Both the position numbers and the translations under genes were made by a program. From Chelydra serpentina (Eukaryota > Chordata > Testudines > Chelydridae): a stretch of DNA of 64,000 nucleotides. Where the stretch lies: assembly GCA_037349315.1 (NCBI GenBank), contig JBAIAC010000014.1, positions 27,691,001 through 27,755,000 on the forward strand. The letters are read 5' to 3'. Within the stretch, counting starts at the first letter, position 1. Each line of letters starts with the position of its first letter. Of this stretch, positions 47,157 through 58,380 are shown piece by piece. The notes beneath the pieces were generated by a model. The model did not search any database and was not told the origin of the DNA. It saw only the letters and a program-made list of their open reading frames with translations.

Positions 47157-47442
47157 GGGTATGTCTATACTTACCCGTCGCGTCGGAGGCGCGGGATTGA
47201 TGTTCTGGGTTCGATTTATCGCGTCTTGTCAAGACGCGATAAATCGAACCAGGAAGTGCTCCGCCGTCGACGCTGGTAATCCAGCTCGATGAGCGGAGTA
47301 GGCGGAGTCGACGGGGGAGCCTGCGCGCCGCGTCTGGACCACAGGTAAGTTCGAACTAAGGTACTTCGACTTCAGCTACGTTATTAACATAGCTGAAGTT
47401 GCGTATCTTAGTTCGACAGGGGGGGTTAGTGTAGACCTAGCC
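47157..47442. mobile_element. Hairpin-rich Harbinger-type MITE, copy A
   Basis: The ends are GGGTATGTCTATACTTACCC and, in reverse complement, GGCTAGGTCTACACTAACCC, with a TTT duplication on each side. Inside, TTCGATTTATCGCGTCTTG and its inverse form a long palindrome (about 47212-47249). A second palindrome is built on AACTTCAGCTA/TAGCTGAAGTT (about 47369-47401) and extends outward into TCGAACTAAG/CTTAGTTCGA. Copies B and C are at 52553 and 59258. Confidence 0.9.
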
Positions 47443-47560
47443 TTTGTGTATGTGTATACACAACTAATCACATTTGTATAGCTTGAGAACTATTTGGTTT
47501 TCTGAAGGTGAAAATATGTGCAGAACTAGAGAACATTAGCTTAGTATAATGCTTGAGTAA

Positions 47561-47785
47561 GGGCTTGTCTACAATTAAGACACTTCAGCAACATACCTGT
47601 AGTGCTTTGGGTTATCCACCTCCCCAAGAGGCGATAGCTAGGTCAACAGAAGAATTCTTCCATCGACCTAGCTCTGTCTACATAGGGATTTAGGTCATCT
47701 TAACTACGCCCCTCAGGGGGTGTAGATTTTTCACACCCTGACTGGCATAGATAAACCAATCTAATTTTCAACTGTAGAGCAGACC
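47561..47785. mobile_element. Harbinger MITE, 225 bp
   Basis: The ends are GGGCTTGTCTACAATTAAGA and, in reverse complement, GGTCTGCTCTACAGTTGAAA, with the target duplication TAA at 47558-47560 and 47786-47788. The interior has AGGCGATAGCTAGGTC and its partial inverse GACCTAGCTCTGTC, as in the related copy at 50989. Confidence 0.85.
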
Positions 47786-47788
47786 TAA

Positions 47789-48020
47789 TGGAATAAAATT
47801 AAGAAAGAGAAAATGTAGGCAGAACATTAGGAAAAAAACAGTAAGATCTATTAAGCTGTGAAATGATCTGCCCAGGGAAGTGATGAAAGCATTATCACAT
47901 GGTACATTAAGTAGATTAAACAAAACACTAAGAACTATACAATAGGCAACAACTTGCATTAGCAGGGGAATGGACTAAGAGAAGATCTAGAAGGTCTTTT
48001 CCGTCTCTTTATAATAAGAT
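47789..48020 (+). mobile_element. CR1 LINE 3' fragment
   Basis: ACATTAGGAAAAAAACAGTA, AGCTGTGAAATGATCTGCCC, AGGGAAGTGATGAAAGCATT and GGACTAAGAGAAGATCTAGA follow the CR1 3' region. It directly adjoins the Harbinger MITE. Confidence 0.75.
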
Positions 48021-48473
48021 TTGTTCTTTGCTACTCTTTACCGGTACAATTATTTTGCTGTTTGTTACTTGGAATAATATTTTTCCTAATAATAAAAAGA
48101 AGAAAGTGTTTAAATATTTTAACTTCCTGCTTGCAATGCAACAACAATTTATAACTATGTTCTTTGGCCATGAGTCTGGGAAGATCAATAAACATATGTG
48201 TAGACCCACAGCTATCTTAACCAAATATGGTTAAGATGCACTAAAGTCTCTGCAACTCCATGTAGAAAATTTATCACATATATAATAAAAATACTACAGA
48301 GTGCTCCATTAAATTCAAACTCCATAACAGAATTCTCATACTCTTTCGACAGACTAGTCTTTGATCGTCAGTGAAAGTCTGAACTCTGTCAGGTGTACTG
48401 GAATGCTTAAAGTTGTCCAGTCCAGTATAGATTTTGGTTTTCTGCCTTGAAGGGTTCCTCCTATATGTAGCAA

Positions 48474-48540
48474 ATGTTTCTTCTTCGAGTGATTGCTCAT
48501 ATCGATTCCAATTAGGTGTGTGTGCGCCGCATGTACAGTC
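48474..48540. repeat. Fragment of an unassigned interspersed repeat
   Basis: TTTCTTCTTCGAGTGATTGC then TCATATCGATTCCAATTAGG resembles the opening of the repeat at 3078-3272. It sits at the 5' edge of the Penelope fragment. Confidence 0.4.
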
Positions 48541-49125
48541 ATCACCATCACTGGTTCATTCACCTGCACGTCCACCAATGTAATATACGCAATCATGTGC
48601 CAGCAATGCCCCTCTGCTATGTACATCCGCCAAACTGGACAGTCCTTACGCAAAAGGATAAATGGACACAAATCAGATATTAGGAATGAGAATATACAAA
48701 AACCTGTAGGAGAACACTTCAATCTCCCTGGACACACAATAGCAGATTTAAAGTTAGCTATCCTGCAGCAAAAAAACTTCAGGACCAGACTTCAAAGAGA
48801 AACTGCTGAGCTTCAGTTCATTTGCAAATTTGACACCATCAGCTCAGGATTAAACAAAGACTGTGAATGGCTAGCCAACTACAAAAGCAGTTTCTCCTCC
48901 CTTGGTGTTCACACCTCAGCTGCTAGAACAGGGCCTCATCCTCCCTGATTGAACTAACCTCGTTATCTCTAGCTTGACTCTTCCCTGCATATTTATACCT
49001 GCCCCTGGACATTTCCACTGCATGCATCTGAAGAAGTGGGTATTCACCCAAGAAAGCTTATGCTCCAATATGTCTGTTAGTCTATAAGGTGCCACAGGAC
49101 TCTTTGTCGCTTCTTTTGATGAACT
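48485..49125 (+). mobile_element. Penelope-like retroelement, 3' portion
   Basis: It holds the C-terminal GIY-YIG endonuclease frame and then a characteristic 3' end: CATCTGAAGAAGTGGGTATT, CACCCAAGAAAGCTTATGCT, CCAATATGTCTGTTAGTCTA and AAGGTGCCACAGGACTCTTT. The upstream reverse transcriptase is absent. The left border touches the unassigned repeat at 48474-48540. Confidence 0.8.
48520..48945 (+). pseudogene. Penelope GIY-YIG endonuclease fragment
   Basis: The open frame has cysteine-containing sequence GSFTCTSTNVIYAIMCQQC, then AMYIRQTGQSLRKRINGHKS, EHFNLPGH and LQRETAELQFICKFDTI. The order VIYAIMC...MYIxQTGQSLRKR is the GIY-YIG pattern of Penelope-like elements (a Y in each half, then the catalytic Arg), with cysteines and histidines in the CCHH arrangement typical of the Neptune-type branch. 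In the second half the usual YIG-like Gly reads Arg (YIRQT). The frame is uninterrupted to the stop at about 48945 but has no reverse transcriptase upstream, so it is a 5'-truncated insertion. Confidence 0.82.
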
Positions 49126-49179
49126 TGTGTGCCCAGGTGTAGCAATTACATAAGTTAGTACAAATTGGCAGTTAGGAAA

Positions 49180-50935
49180 TGCCTATAATTGATAAGGACA
49201 TCTTAAAGGTATCAGTGAAAAATCTATGGTCAGTAAGATTAAGGACAATAAGAAGGAATTATTTTAAATCTATCAGGAACAAAGAAAGATCTAGCAATGG
49301 TATAGGTTCAATACTAAAAGAGTCTAGTAAAGTTGTCAATCATGATGCAGATAAGACAGAAGTATTAAAAAAAATTCTGTTCAGTATTTGGAAAGAAGCA
49401 GGATGATGTATTCATATCTTACAGAGACAAGGAAATACGTTCTATTCCCTTTGGAACTAGGGAAGATATTAAATAGCAACTATTAAACATAAGTATTTTT
49501 TTCACTGATAGAACCAGATGACTTGCACCCAAGAGTTATAAAAAGAATTGGAAGTCATAGAAGACGGAAGAGATTCCAGAAGACTGGAAAAGGTCAAATA
49601 TAGTGCCAAGCTATAAAAAGGGAAGTAAGGACAACGCGGGGAATTACAGACCAGTCATCTTAACTTCTGTACCTGGAAAGATAATGGAGCAAATAATTAA
49701 GCCATCTATTTACAAACATCTAGAAGATATTAAGGTGATAAGTAACAGTAAGCATGGATTTGTCAAGAACAAATAATGTCAAACCAACCTGATAGCTTTC
49801 TTTGAAAGGGTAACAAGCCTTGTGGATGAGGGGTAAAGCCATATATGTGGTATATCTTGACTTTAGTAAAGCTTTTCATATTGTCTCACATGACCTTCTG
49901 ATGTCAAGAAACTAGGGAAATGCACCGTAAATGGAGCTACTATTAAGTGGGTGCAAAACTAGTTGGAAAACCATTCCCAGAGTAGTTATCAGTGGGTCAC
50001 AGTCATGCTGGAAGGGCATAATGAGTGGAGTCCCACAGGGATCTGGTTCTGTTCACTATCTTCACAAAGATTTAGATAATAGCATAGAGAAAACACTTAT
50101 AAAGTTTGCGGACGATACCAAGCTGGGAGGGGTTGGAAGTGCTTTGGAGGATAGGATTAAAATTCAAAATGATCTGAACAAACTGGAGAATTGGTCTGAA
50201 GTAAATAGGATGAAATTCAATAGGGACAAATGCAAAGCACTCCATTTAGGAAGGAGCAATCAGTTGCACACATACAAAATGGGAAATGACTGCTTAGGAA
50301 GGAATACTGCAGAAAGGGATATGGAGGTCATAGTGGACCACAAGCTAAATATGAGTTAACAGTTTAACACTGTTGCAAAAAAAACTGAACATCATTCTGA
50401 GATCTATTAGCAAGAGTGTTGTAAGCAAAACACAAGAAGTAATTCTTCCGCTGTACTCCAGGCTGGTTAGGCCTCAACAGGAGAATTGTGTCCAGTTCTG
50501 GGCGCCACATTTCAGGAAAGAGGTGGACAAATTGGAGAGAGTCCAGAGAAGAGCAACAAAAATTATTAAAGGTCTAGAAAACATGACATAGGAGGGAAGA
50601 TTGAAAAAATTGGGTTTGTTTAGTATGGAAAAGAGAAGACTGAGAGGGGACATGATAACCATTTTCAAGTACATAAAAGGTTGTCACAAGGAAGAGGGAG
50701 AAGAATTGTTCTTCTTAACCCCTGAGAATAGGACAAGAAGCAATGGGCTTAAATTGCAACAAGAAAGGTTTAGGCTGGACATTAGGAAAAACTCCTAACT
50801 GTCAGGATGGTAAAGCACTGGAATAAATTGCATAGGGAGGTTGTAGAATATCTATCATTGGAGATTTTTAAGAACAGATTAGACAAACACCTGTCAGAAA
50901 TGGTCTAGATAATACATAGTCCTGCAATAGCAACA
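49180..50935 (+). mobile_element. CR1 LINE, reverse transcriptase through 3' end, decayed
   Basis: Reverse transcriptase pieces: SVPGKIMEQIIKPSIYKHLE (about 49662-49720), KFADDTKLGGVGSALEDRIK (about 50102-50160; ADD is the catalytic pair) and NRMKFNRDKCKALHLGRSNQ. C-terminal pieces: ERVQRRATKIIKGLENMT and EKRRLRGDMITIFKYIKGC. The 3' end is ACAAACACCTGTCAGAAATG...ATACATAGTCCTGC. Several stops and frameshifts. Confidence 0.9.
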
Positions 50936-50988
50936 TGATAATTTTTAACTGTCTTTAAGATTTTAAATAGAAAACACTGAGAAAAACT

Positions 50989-51225
50989 GGGGTTGGTCTA
51001 TACTACTAAGTTAGGTCAATCTAGATACGTCACTCAGGGATGTGAAAAATTCACACCCCAGAGAGAAATAGTAAAGCCAAACTAAGCCCAGGTGTAGACA
51101 CCTCTCAGTCAATGGAAAAATTCTTCCATTGACCTAGCTACTACCTCTCAGAGAGGTGTATTTACTACAGCAACTGAAGTGTATACAGTATAGTACTGCA
51201 TTTCTACCGCTGACATATCTTTAGA
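50989..51225. mobile_element. Harbinger-type MITE, decayed
   Basis: GGTTGGTCTATACTACTAAG opens it, and the interior has GTGAAAAATTCACAC and CTTCCATTGACCTAGCTACT, as in the copies at 22537 and 47561. The right end is poorly preserved, so no target duplication was assigned. Confidence 0.6.
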
Positions 51226-52126
51226 TGCCTTAATACTATGGTAGACAGGATTGAGAGAAAGAGCAGATAGAGAAAAATACGGAGACACAGTAGATAAATC
51301 TAATGAGCATAAAGAGTGGACAGAAACAGCTTTATAATACCATGGTTTATGGAATGCAGAAAGTAGCCAATGCTACTTTTTAGGGGAAAAAATGAATGTA
51401 TAACTTTGCTAGAGATTATTAGTCATAGTAGTAAAAAGTTAAATATTTCAGCATTGGTGCTACTTTATACTTGAAATATCACATTGATTTTTGGCATGCA
51501 TTCATTTTGAAAATGTTTTGATGAGTGACAGTTAACTTAAATCCTAGACAGAAGAATATCTACAGAACATTACACATTAAGTTGCTTAAAGCAAAAATAG
51601 ATTCTTCACAAAGTGTATACTGAGTAGCTAACAAAAAAGTAATTCATGCATTCAAATTCTGCACACACTTACAGTTCTCCTGCCCATTAATTAACCATTG
51701 ATTTGAGAAATGTCAATTTTCTGATAATAGGTTTACGTGCCATATGATCAACTTCATTAAATTCATATTATTCCATGTGGCAGGACTGGGTCTCAATTTC
51801 ACATCTGCTTAAAACAATTTAACTAAAAGCAATATGTTGATTTTTTTTTCCTTCCAGGATTATTTTAAAGATTTACAGTTGGTATATACTTAAATGCCTA
51901 GAGTGGCACATTGCAGGATGAAGTTTATAAACATTTTTCCACCTCATTAAACAATATAAAGTTGTAAATGAGATTGTTTCTTAATAATGACAAAGTTTAT
52001 ATTATTTTTAAGGCAGTACAAAAAGGCTCATCGATGTTCACAACAAACAACATGAAGGAGTTAATTCCCCGCTATTTCATGTAATGACGACTACACTGAC
52101 CCTTTTAAGAGAGAACTCTGTACTTC
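51226..52126. other. Plain AT-rich DNA, no gene seen
   Basis: No gene or named repeat recognised. Confidence 0.5.
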
Positions 52127-52134
52127 TGCTATAC

Positions 52135-52354
52135 CAGTGGTTCTCAAACTTTTGTACTGGTGACCCCTTTAACATAGGAAGCCTCTGAGTGCGACCCCCC
52201 TTATAAATTAAAAACACATCTTTATATATTTAACACCATTATAAATGCTTGAGGAAAAGCGGGGTTTGAGGTGGAGGCTGACAGCTCACGACCCCCCCAT
52301 GTAATAACCTCACGACCCCCTGAGGGGTCCCAACCCCCAGTTTAAGAACCCCTG
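52135..52354. mobile_element. hAT MITE, 220 bp
   Basis: The ends are CAGTGGTTCTCAAACTTTTG and, in reverse complement, CAGGGGTTCTTAAACTGGGG. The flanking 8-mers are TGCTATAC (52127-52134) and TGCTATAT (52355-52362), seven of eight identical. Inside, GTGACCCCTTTAACATAGGA and CACGACCCCCTGAGGGGTC are typical of this widespread vertebrate hAT MITE group. Confidence 0.93.
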
Positions 52355-52406
52355 TGCTATATCTTTGCCGATATTGAGGAGGAAACAAATATCACCAGAT
52401 GGATCC

Positions 52407-53310
52407 TGATGTCCATCCCACACAAGACCTGAAGGGGTTAACGAGTCTAGTGGGCCAATTAATCACCTAGGTTGCACCTGGAGGAGGAGCCAGGGAGTAA
52501 TGAGGGCTAATTAAAGAGGAAGCTCAGCTATACAGGACCTGGAGGTAACTGAGGGTACATCCACACTACCAGTCCGATTCGGCGGGTAGCGATCGATGTT
52601 CTGGGATCGATTTATCGCGTCTCATGTAGACGCGATAAATCGATCCCAGAAGCGCTCCCTGTCGACTCCGGAACTCCAGCTCGGCACGAGGAGTAAGCGG
52701 AGTCGACGGGGGAGCCTGCCTGTGCCACGTGGACCCAAGGTAAGTACATTGTAATTCGATCTAAGATACTTCAACTTCAGCTACGCTATTCACGTAGCTG
52801 AAGTTGCGTATCTTAGATCGATCCCGCCCCCTAGTGTGGACCAGGCCTGAGATTAGAAGAGGGGCTTCAGAGAAAGAGGGGCTGCAGTCACCCTCAGAGT
52901 GAGAAAACACTAGGTAAGAAGTAGCTCAGGGATAGAGCAGGAAAGTTCAGAACTGTGCAAACCTTGACTGCTTATTGTAGGGTCCCTGGGCTGGAACCCA
53001 GTGCAAAGGATGGGCTTAGGTTCCCCTACCAGTCACTGGAGAACTGGCTCTGTCAAGGGGGCAGTGAAAGAGAAGACTGCCTGGAACAGTGGGTCCAGAG
53101 AGACTTAGATGCATGCAATTTTCCCAGAAGGGAAAAACCACAGTGACCTGGCCAGAGGGCCAAGCCATGAAGCAGGTGCACTTGAATTCCAAGAAAGAGA
53201 ATGAGAGAGTGATGGAGTGCAACTGCATGAAGGGATGTCAGCTTGGCAGAGCTAATCCCCAGACCTGGTCAGAGAGAGGGCTCCAGCAGTGAGTAGAGCA
53301 CCCCATCACA
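52407..53310 (+). mobile_element. Solo LTR with a hairpin MITE inside
   Basis: It starts TGATGTCCATCCCACACAAG and ends GAGCACCCCATCACA, fitting the TG...CA rule. It contains the 295-bp MITE copy B at 52553-52847, so the LTR itself is about 609 bp. No flanking duplication was found. It abuts the 3' edge of the DIRS element at about 53320. Confidence 0.6.
52553..52847. mobile_element. Hairpin-rich Harbinger-type MITE, copy B
   Basis: It is flanked by TGA on both sides (52550-52552, 52848-52850). GATCGATTTATCGCGTCT and its inverse AGACGCGATAAATCGATC are separated by five bases (CATGT), forming an 18-bp perfect stem. The second palindrome (ACTTCAGCTACG...CGTAGCTGAAGT) is intact. The right end reads AGTGTGGACCAGGCC. 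Confidence 0.92.
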
Positions 53311-53319
53311 TATAAGTAG

Positions 53320-54720
53320 AGTCCACATTGATGGATCCACTCTGGAGCTATTGGAATAAGGTGAGGGAGCCTGCCTTGACTTTGGACAAGACCTTGGGCA
53401 GGAGTGGAACTGCAGGGAAGGAGTACAACAGTGCTTTTGATGAGGGTAGGTGGAAAGCATCTATCAGTGAACCCAGGTTGTGGCCTACTCAGGAACAAAA
53501 GATGCAACATTTTCTGTTTGCTGTTGTTGCAAATAGGTCCACTTGGGGAGTTCCCCACTACTGGAAAATGGACCTAGAAACGTCCAGGCAAAGACACCAT
53601 TCATGGTGACCTGTGAACGACCTGCTAAGGCAGTCCGCCAGAGTGTTTTGAACTCCCAGAAGGTAAGCCACTTTCAGGGTGATGAAACTGGCAATCCAGA
53701 AATTCCAGAGGAGGATTGCCTCCTGGGATTGCCTCCTTTGTCACTTGCCTCTGCCACCTGCCTTGCTTGTTTAAACAGAATATGGCTGTTGTATTGTCTC
53801 TGAGCACCAACCAATTCCGCTGCACTATGCACAAGAAACGCCATGCAAGCTAAATGGATGCCCCGTAGCTCTGTGATAAATCCTGGGGTGACCAAAGGCA
53901 TTGAGTCTGGTGGGGACCTAAGCAAGCTCCCAAATCTAAATCTGATGCCCTCTGCAACTAGACTGAGTGAATGTTGTGGAGGGGCAAAGGGAACTTCCTC
54001 ACAAATATTTTCAGTTTCTACCCATCAGTCCAGGGCGGACAGGGCCTGAGCAGGTACTTGAACCACCATGTCCATTTGATGACAGGCTGGTGAATATACT
54101 GAGGCTAGCCAACCCTGTAGCTTTCTGAGGTGCAGCCTGGCATGCTGCACCATGTAAGTGCACACCACCATGTCTCCTAGATGCCTGAGGCAGTTCTGAA
54201 CCATAATGACAGAGTGGGTCTTTGGAGCTCAAGCAATGAGTCACATTGTTTGGACCCTCCACTCTGGCAGAAAATCCCTGCCCTTTGTAGGGTCCAGGAC
54301 TGCCCCAATGAATTCTACTCTTTGAACAGGAGTCACAAGTTTCTGTATTTATTAGGAGCCCCAGAACATTAAAAGTGGACAGAATAGTAGCTACGCTGGA
54401 AAGTAACTAAGACCTGGACCACCCTCTCACAAGCTAGTCACCCAGGTAAGGGAACACATGGATTCCTGACCTTCACAGCAATGCTTCTAATACTGTCATG
54501 CATTTCATGAATACACAAGGAGCAGCTGACAGACCAAAAGCCAATACTGTGAATTGGTAGTGGGATCCATTGACTGTGAATCTGAGAAACTTTCGGGGGA
54601 TCTGGTGAACCACCATGTCAAAATAAGTGTCCTTTAAGTCTAGAGCAGAATACCAGTCCTGGGGATCTAAGGAAGGGATAATAGATGTTAGAGTAACTAT
54701 CCAAAATGTTGTTTTCTTTC
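53320..54720 (-). pseudogene. DIRS1-like reverse transcriptase / RNase H, decayed
   Basis: Read on the minus strand, the reverse transcriptase lies at about 54690-54430: DWYSALDLKDTYFDM, IPRKFLRFTVNGSHYQF, LAFGLSAAPCVFMKCM and FPYLGD, where the family has FPYLDDW, so one of the two catalytic Asp residues reads Gly. RNase H-like block: VLRDNTTAIFCLNKQG at about 53810-53760. A further C-terminal block (VDLFATT-like, reading GPICNNSKQKMLHLLF) is at about 53530. DIRS elements integrate by a tyrosine recombinase, of which nothing is seen here. Many stops and frame changes; dead. Confidence 0.82.
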
Positions 54721-55312
54721 GGTGCTTGTTTAAACTGTCTTACATCTAAAATTGGCCTAACAGCCCTGCTTTGCCTTCAGGACTAGGAATTAATGAGAAT
54801 AAAAGGGGGCATTGTTGCATAGTCCACTGTATCCAGGCTTTCTTACAATGCTATTCTGGCAACTAATATGCCTGCCACCACTTTGCCTCATCAGCAAAGT
54901 TGTCTTTGAACATCACAACATTTTCCCACAGATTGAAATTGTAATGACCCAGCAGCCTGCTGGTTCGTGATTCTAGGCTGTAAACCTCCTATGGAATAAA
55001 ATTTCCAGCCAAACAGGTCTATCTTTTTTGCTTCTTTCCATTTTGGAGTAGAGGCCTGGTGTTCCTGTATCTCTTTTTTCTTAGTTGCAGCAACTACCAG
55101 GAGCCTGGAGAAGAGAGGTTATAGAAGTGCTCAAATCCCTTTGAAGGGACAGTATCTTTTTTTCCACCCTTTTAGCAGTAGGAGGTAGGGAAGATGGGAT
55201 CTACCATGGAAACCTGACCAGTTCCAGGATAGCCTCATTAATAGGGAGAGCTTACCATAGAAGGTTCCGCAAAGACTAAAATATCTATTAGCCTGTGACA
55301 TTTTTCCTGCAC

Positions 55313-56480
55313 CTATTCTGGATGGATATCTATAGTTAGAACCACCCTCCTCAAGAAGTCTTGATAAACTGTAAAATCATCAGGAGGGGGAGAAGTAGAC
55401 TCAGTCACTACTGCCTCAACAGGCAATAAAGAAGAAGAGGCTAAGGGTTGCTGAGGAGGTCCCTCCTCCAACTCTTCCATAGAAGAATCCTGAGCAGGAA
55501 GATCCCCCTTAACAGTACTGGTATGAGGGAGGGAAAACAGTGACATAGCTGCAGATGATCCTGGCCCCTGTAGAAGGGCAGGAAGGGAGCAGAGAGGCTC
55601 TCAAATGTGAAGGAAGGTGCCAAGGGGCTCAAAAAGGCCAATGGTAGGGAGGTGGGATCCAGGTATGGGTAGGCCATTTCCCTTAGCATGCTGAGGCTGA
55701 CTGGCATTGTGTTGGGCAGGCACTCAACTGGGCCTGCTGGGCATATTCTGGTGGAGATTCAAAAGATCCAACCTCAGAGTCTGATGAGGAGTCCTCTTCC
55801 TCAAATCAGGTCAGGCAAAGTGACCCTTAGCAGGGAGATCAGCTCTGAGTCTGGAGATGGGGATACTGCCAAGATCACTGCTGGCTTCCCTCTAGATGGA
55901 ACCCTACAGATAAGTTCCACAACTGTGGAAGCCACCAGTACCAAATGGTCTCTGGGGCTGCAGTCAGAACCTCAGGAACATACACTTCCAATCCTGGTAC
56001 TGGATGAGATTCCTGAATAGCAGGGGAAACCAGCACTGACAAGTTAAGTAGTTTTCTGTCTGCCTTGAAAGCCTTGAATATAAAAGGCACTGGAAAGGGC
56101 TCCCGAGGTACCAAAAGATGTGCCAGTCCTTCAGGGATTGGTGTCAACGAACCCTTCTTGGGATTTGGAATGAGCAATCCCATCTGGCTTGTGGACTCTG
56201 TCTGGGGGCGCATCTTCCTTGGGCGCACCCCCGAGTCCTTACCTCGGCCCATAGACTTTGAAGGCCCCAGTACCAAGTCTTTGGGAGACTTACGTGGTCT
56301 CTTTTTAGATACCAGCAATGAGGATATGCATCTGGACTCAGTCAGAAGAGGGGGAACACTCCTAAATGATTCAGATATACTCAGTACCTGTTCCAAGTGG
56401 GAAGGTTCCTACAGCGTGTGAAGCACAGACTCCGTAAGTGGGTACTTGTGTCTGGCAGTCAGGAGAATGAGGCATTAGTC
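55313..56480 (-). pseudogene. DIRS1-like gag (ORF1), decayed
   Basis: The frame 55546-55313 has serine/proline-rich sequence, then STSPPPDDFTVYQDFLRRVV, a block typical of DIRS1 ORF1 proteins in turtles and related to the C-terminal domain of mammalian LAP2-alpha, which was domesticated from such a gag. The upstream part (56396-55875) is basic and Ser/Pro-rich (SKKRPRKSPKDLVLGPSKSM), as expected for the N-terminal half. Frames are broken between the blocks. It lies upstream of the reverse transcriptase in the same orientation, the usual DIRS order. Confidence 0.65.
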
Positions 56481-56571
56481 TGGTACTGAGCCCAGTACTC
56501 AACGAGTAACCGGGAACCACTCTAGAGAAATACTATTCTAAACTTATTCTTATATCTATGTACGTATACAC

Positions 56572-58112
56572 AGGGGTTCTCGCAAAAAAAATTTGGGTGG
56601 CCTCAGAGTGCGGCCACCAACTCTGACTGGTGGCTGCACTAACACTTTTTTCCTAAAATACTTAATTAACTTAAGGAAAAACAATTAAATATGATCCACA
56701 TGCAAAATCATTGTAATGTATATTTGTAGTGTTTTTTGGCAGACTCAACAACAAAAATAATACTGCCTCCCCTTTCGGTGACCCCGCCCCCCCCTTTCAG
56801 GGCTTGGTGGATCCTGGAGCTTTCTGTGAAAAGCGATATTTGTATATTTGTTAATATCACAGCGCACTTAGTAGCTACCTGTGAGGCTATGAAAAGTGGT
56901 AAGTGACATTAACAAACATACAAGTATCGCGTTTCACAGATAGCTAGTAAGACTGCTGTGAAAAATGATACTTGCAAGTTTGTTAATATCACTTTTCTCA
57001 GCATGCCCAATGATCCATTAAACCCTGGATGGGGGGGGGGGGGGGGGGCGAAGGGGGAAATGGCAGGGGCCAGGGGCGATGGTGGGATGGATGCGGGGCC
57101 GGGGGAGGCAGCAGGTACCCAGGGCAATGGGGGGGACGGATGCGGATGCAAGGCCAGGAAGGCAGCAGGGTCCTGAGGACAGGAGGAATGGATACAGGGC
57201 CCTGGAAGGCAGCGGGGGCCAAGGGCGATGGGGGTGGGTGATGAACCCCACTGTTGCATGGCCAGAGCCAGGGCCTGGTGTCTGCTGCAATGTGGCCAGG
57301 GATGGGGCTCAGTGCCCACGGCCAGAGCCGGGTGTCAGAGTCCAGGAGCGTGTGGCTGGAGCCAGGAGTCAGCACCTGCCACTGCGTGGCTGGAGCCAGC
57401 GCTCGCTGTTGCATGGCCATGCCCAAGGGGTCAGCACCTGGGGCCAGTTCCCACCACCCCGTGGCCGGAGCCCAGGAACAGGACTGTGGGTCGGCACCTG
57501 CTGCCATGCAGCTGGGGTAGGAGATCAGCACCAGGGGCTACGGCCGCACAGCTGGAGCCTGGGCCCAGCGCCCACCACGGTATGGCTGGAACTGGGGGTT
57601 AGGGGCTGACTGGGGGCCACCTGCTGTCCTGCAGCCAGAGCCTGGGGTTGGCACCCAAAGCCCTGTGCTTGGAGCCTGCTGCCATGCGGCTGGGGTTAGC
57701 GCCTGTAGACAGCTCCTGCCACTGTGTGGCTGGAGCTGAGAGCCAGAGCTGCTGCCATGTAGCTGGAACAAGGGGCCAGAGGCTGAAGCCCTGCAGCTGG
57801 AGGCCAGACCCACGTGGCCAAAATTGGCGGGGGAGGGTGGGGGTTGGGTGTCAGTACCTGGTGCCCCGCGATCCGAGTCCAGGGCCGCATGGGCAGGTTC
57901 CTGAAGTGCCGCCGCTGGAGCCTGCTGCCCAAACCTCCTCCCACCCCAAAATGCATCAAGAACTCACCTTGCTCCTGCAGCGTTGTGCCCCACCTCTCTC
58001 CAGAGGTGGTGCTTTGCCCCCACTCCATCACCATCCAGGAGGCTGTCATGGCCACACAAAAAGCCCCTGGTGGCTGAATGCGGCTATCGTGGCTGCATTT
58101 GAGAAACATTGC
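56572..58112. mobile_element. GC-rich hAT-like element inside the DIRS element
   Basis: The left end CAGGGGTTCTCGCAAA and the right end, in reverse complement CAATGTTTCTCAAATGCAGC, are imperfect inverted repeats of the hAT type. Subterminal parts GTGCGGCCACC and GGTGGCTGAATGCGGC are also inverted. Flanks do not give a convincing 8-bp duplication. The interior has a G tract of about 18 at 57031-57048 and then 900 bp rich in TGGCTGGAGCC/CTGCCAYGYGGCTGG-type variants, like a degenerate minisatellite. The many overlapping open frames here have no homology. Confidence 0.6.
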
Positions 58113-58380
58113 ACTACACTAGATTAAAAACTTACACTACAGGTAATATGCATACTAAAGAGAGACGGCTTGCAGATGCAAAGATTGTAGCTCCAACAAC
58201 CACCGTCATTGCCGGTAGGAAGGAACTTCTGGGCGGGGGAGGTCAGAGGCAGTAAGGCCCTTTATACATAAATGTAGTGGCACAAGGCACCAGAGGGGGC
58301 TCACACTGCTCCTACGGGTACTCGAGGGGAAAATCTCCGACAAACATGTATGAGGTTCATACACATCTACATGAACATAA
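58113..58380 (-). mobile_element. Probable 5' part of the DIRS1-like element
   Basis: It continues the minus-strand element across the hAT-like insertion. AGATTAAAAACTTACACTAC and the GC-richer stretch 58200-58340 (GCACCAGAGGGGGCTCACAC) resemble leader sequence that commonly precedes DIRS ORF1 in turtles. No terminal repeat identified. Confidence 0.35.

Noticed and set aside
56909..58127. Many overlapping frames of 90-177 codons on both strands
   Set aside because: The DNA is GC-rich and low in stop codons; frames overlap on both strands, lack homology and lie in a hAT-like element.
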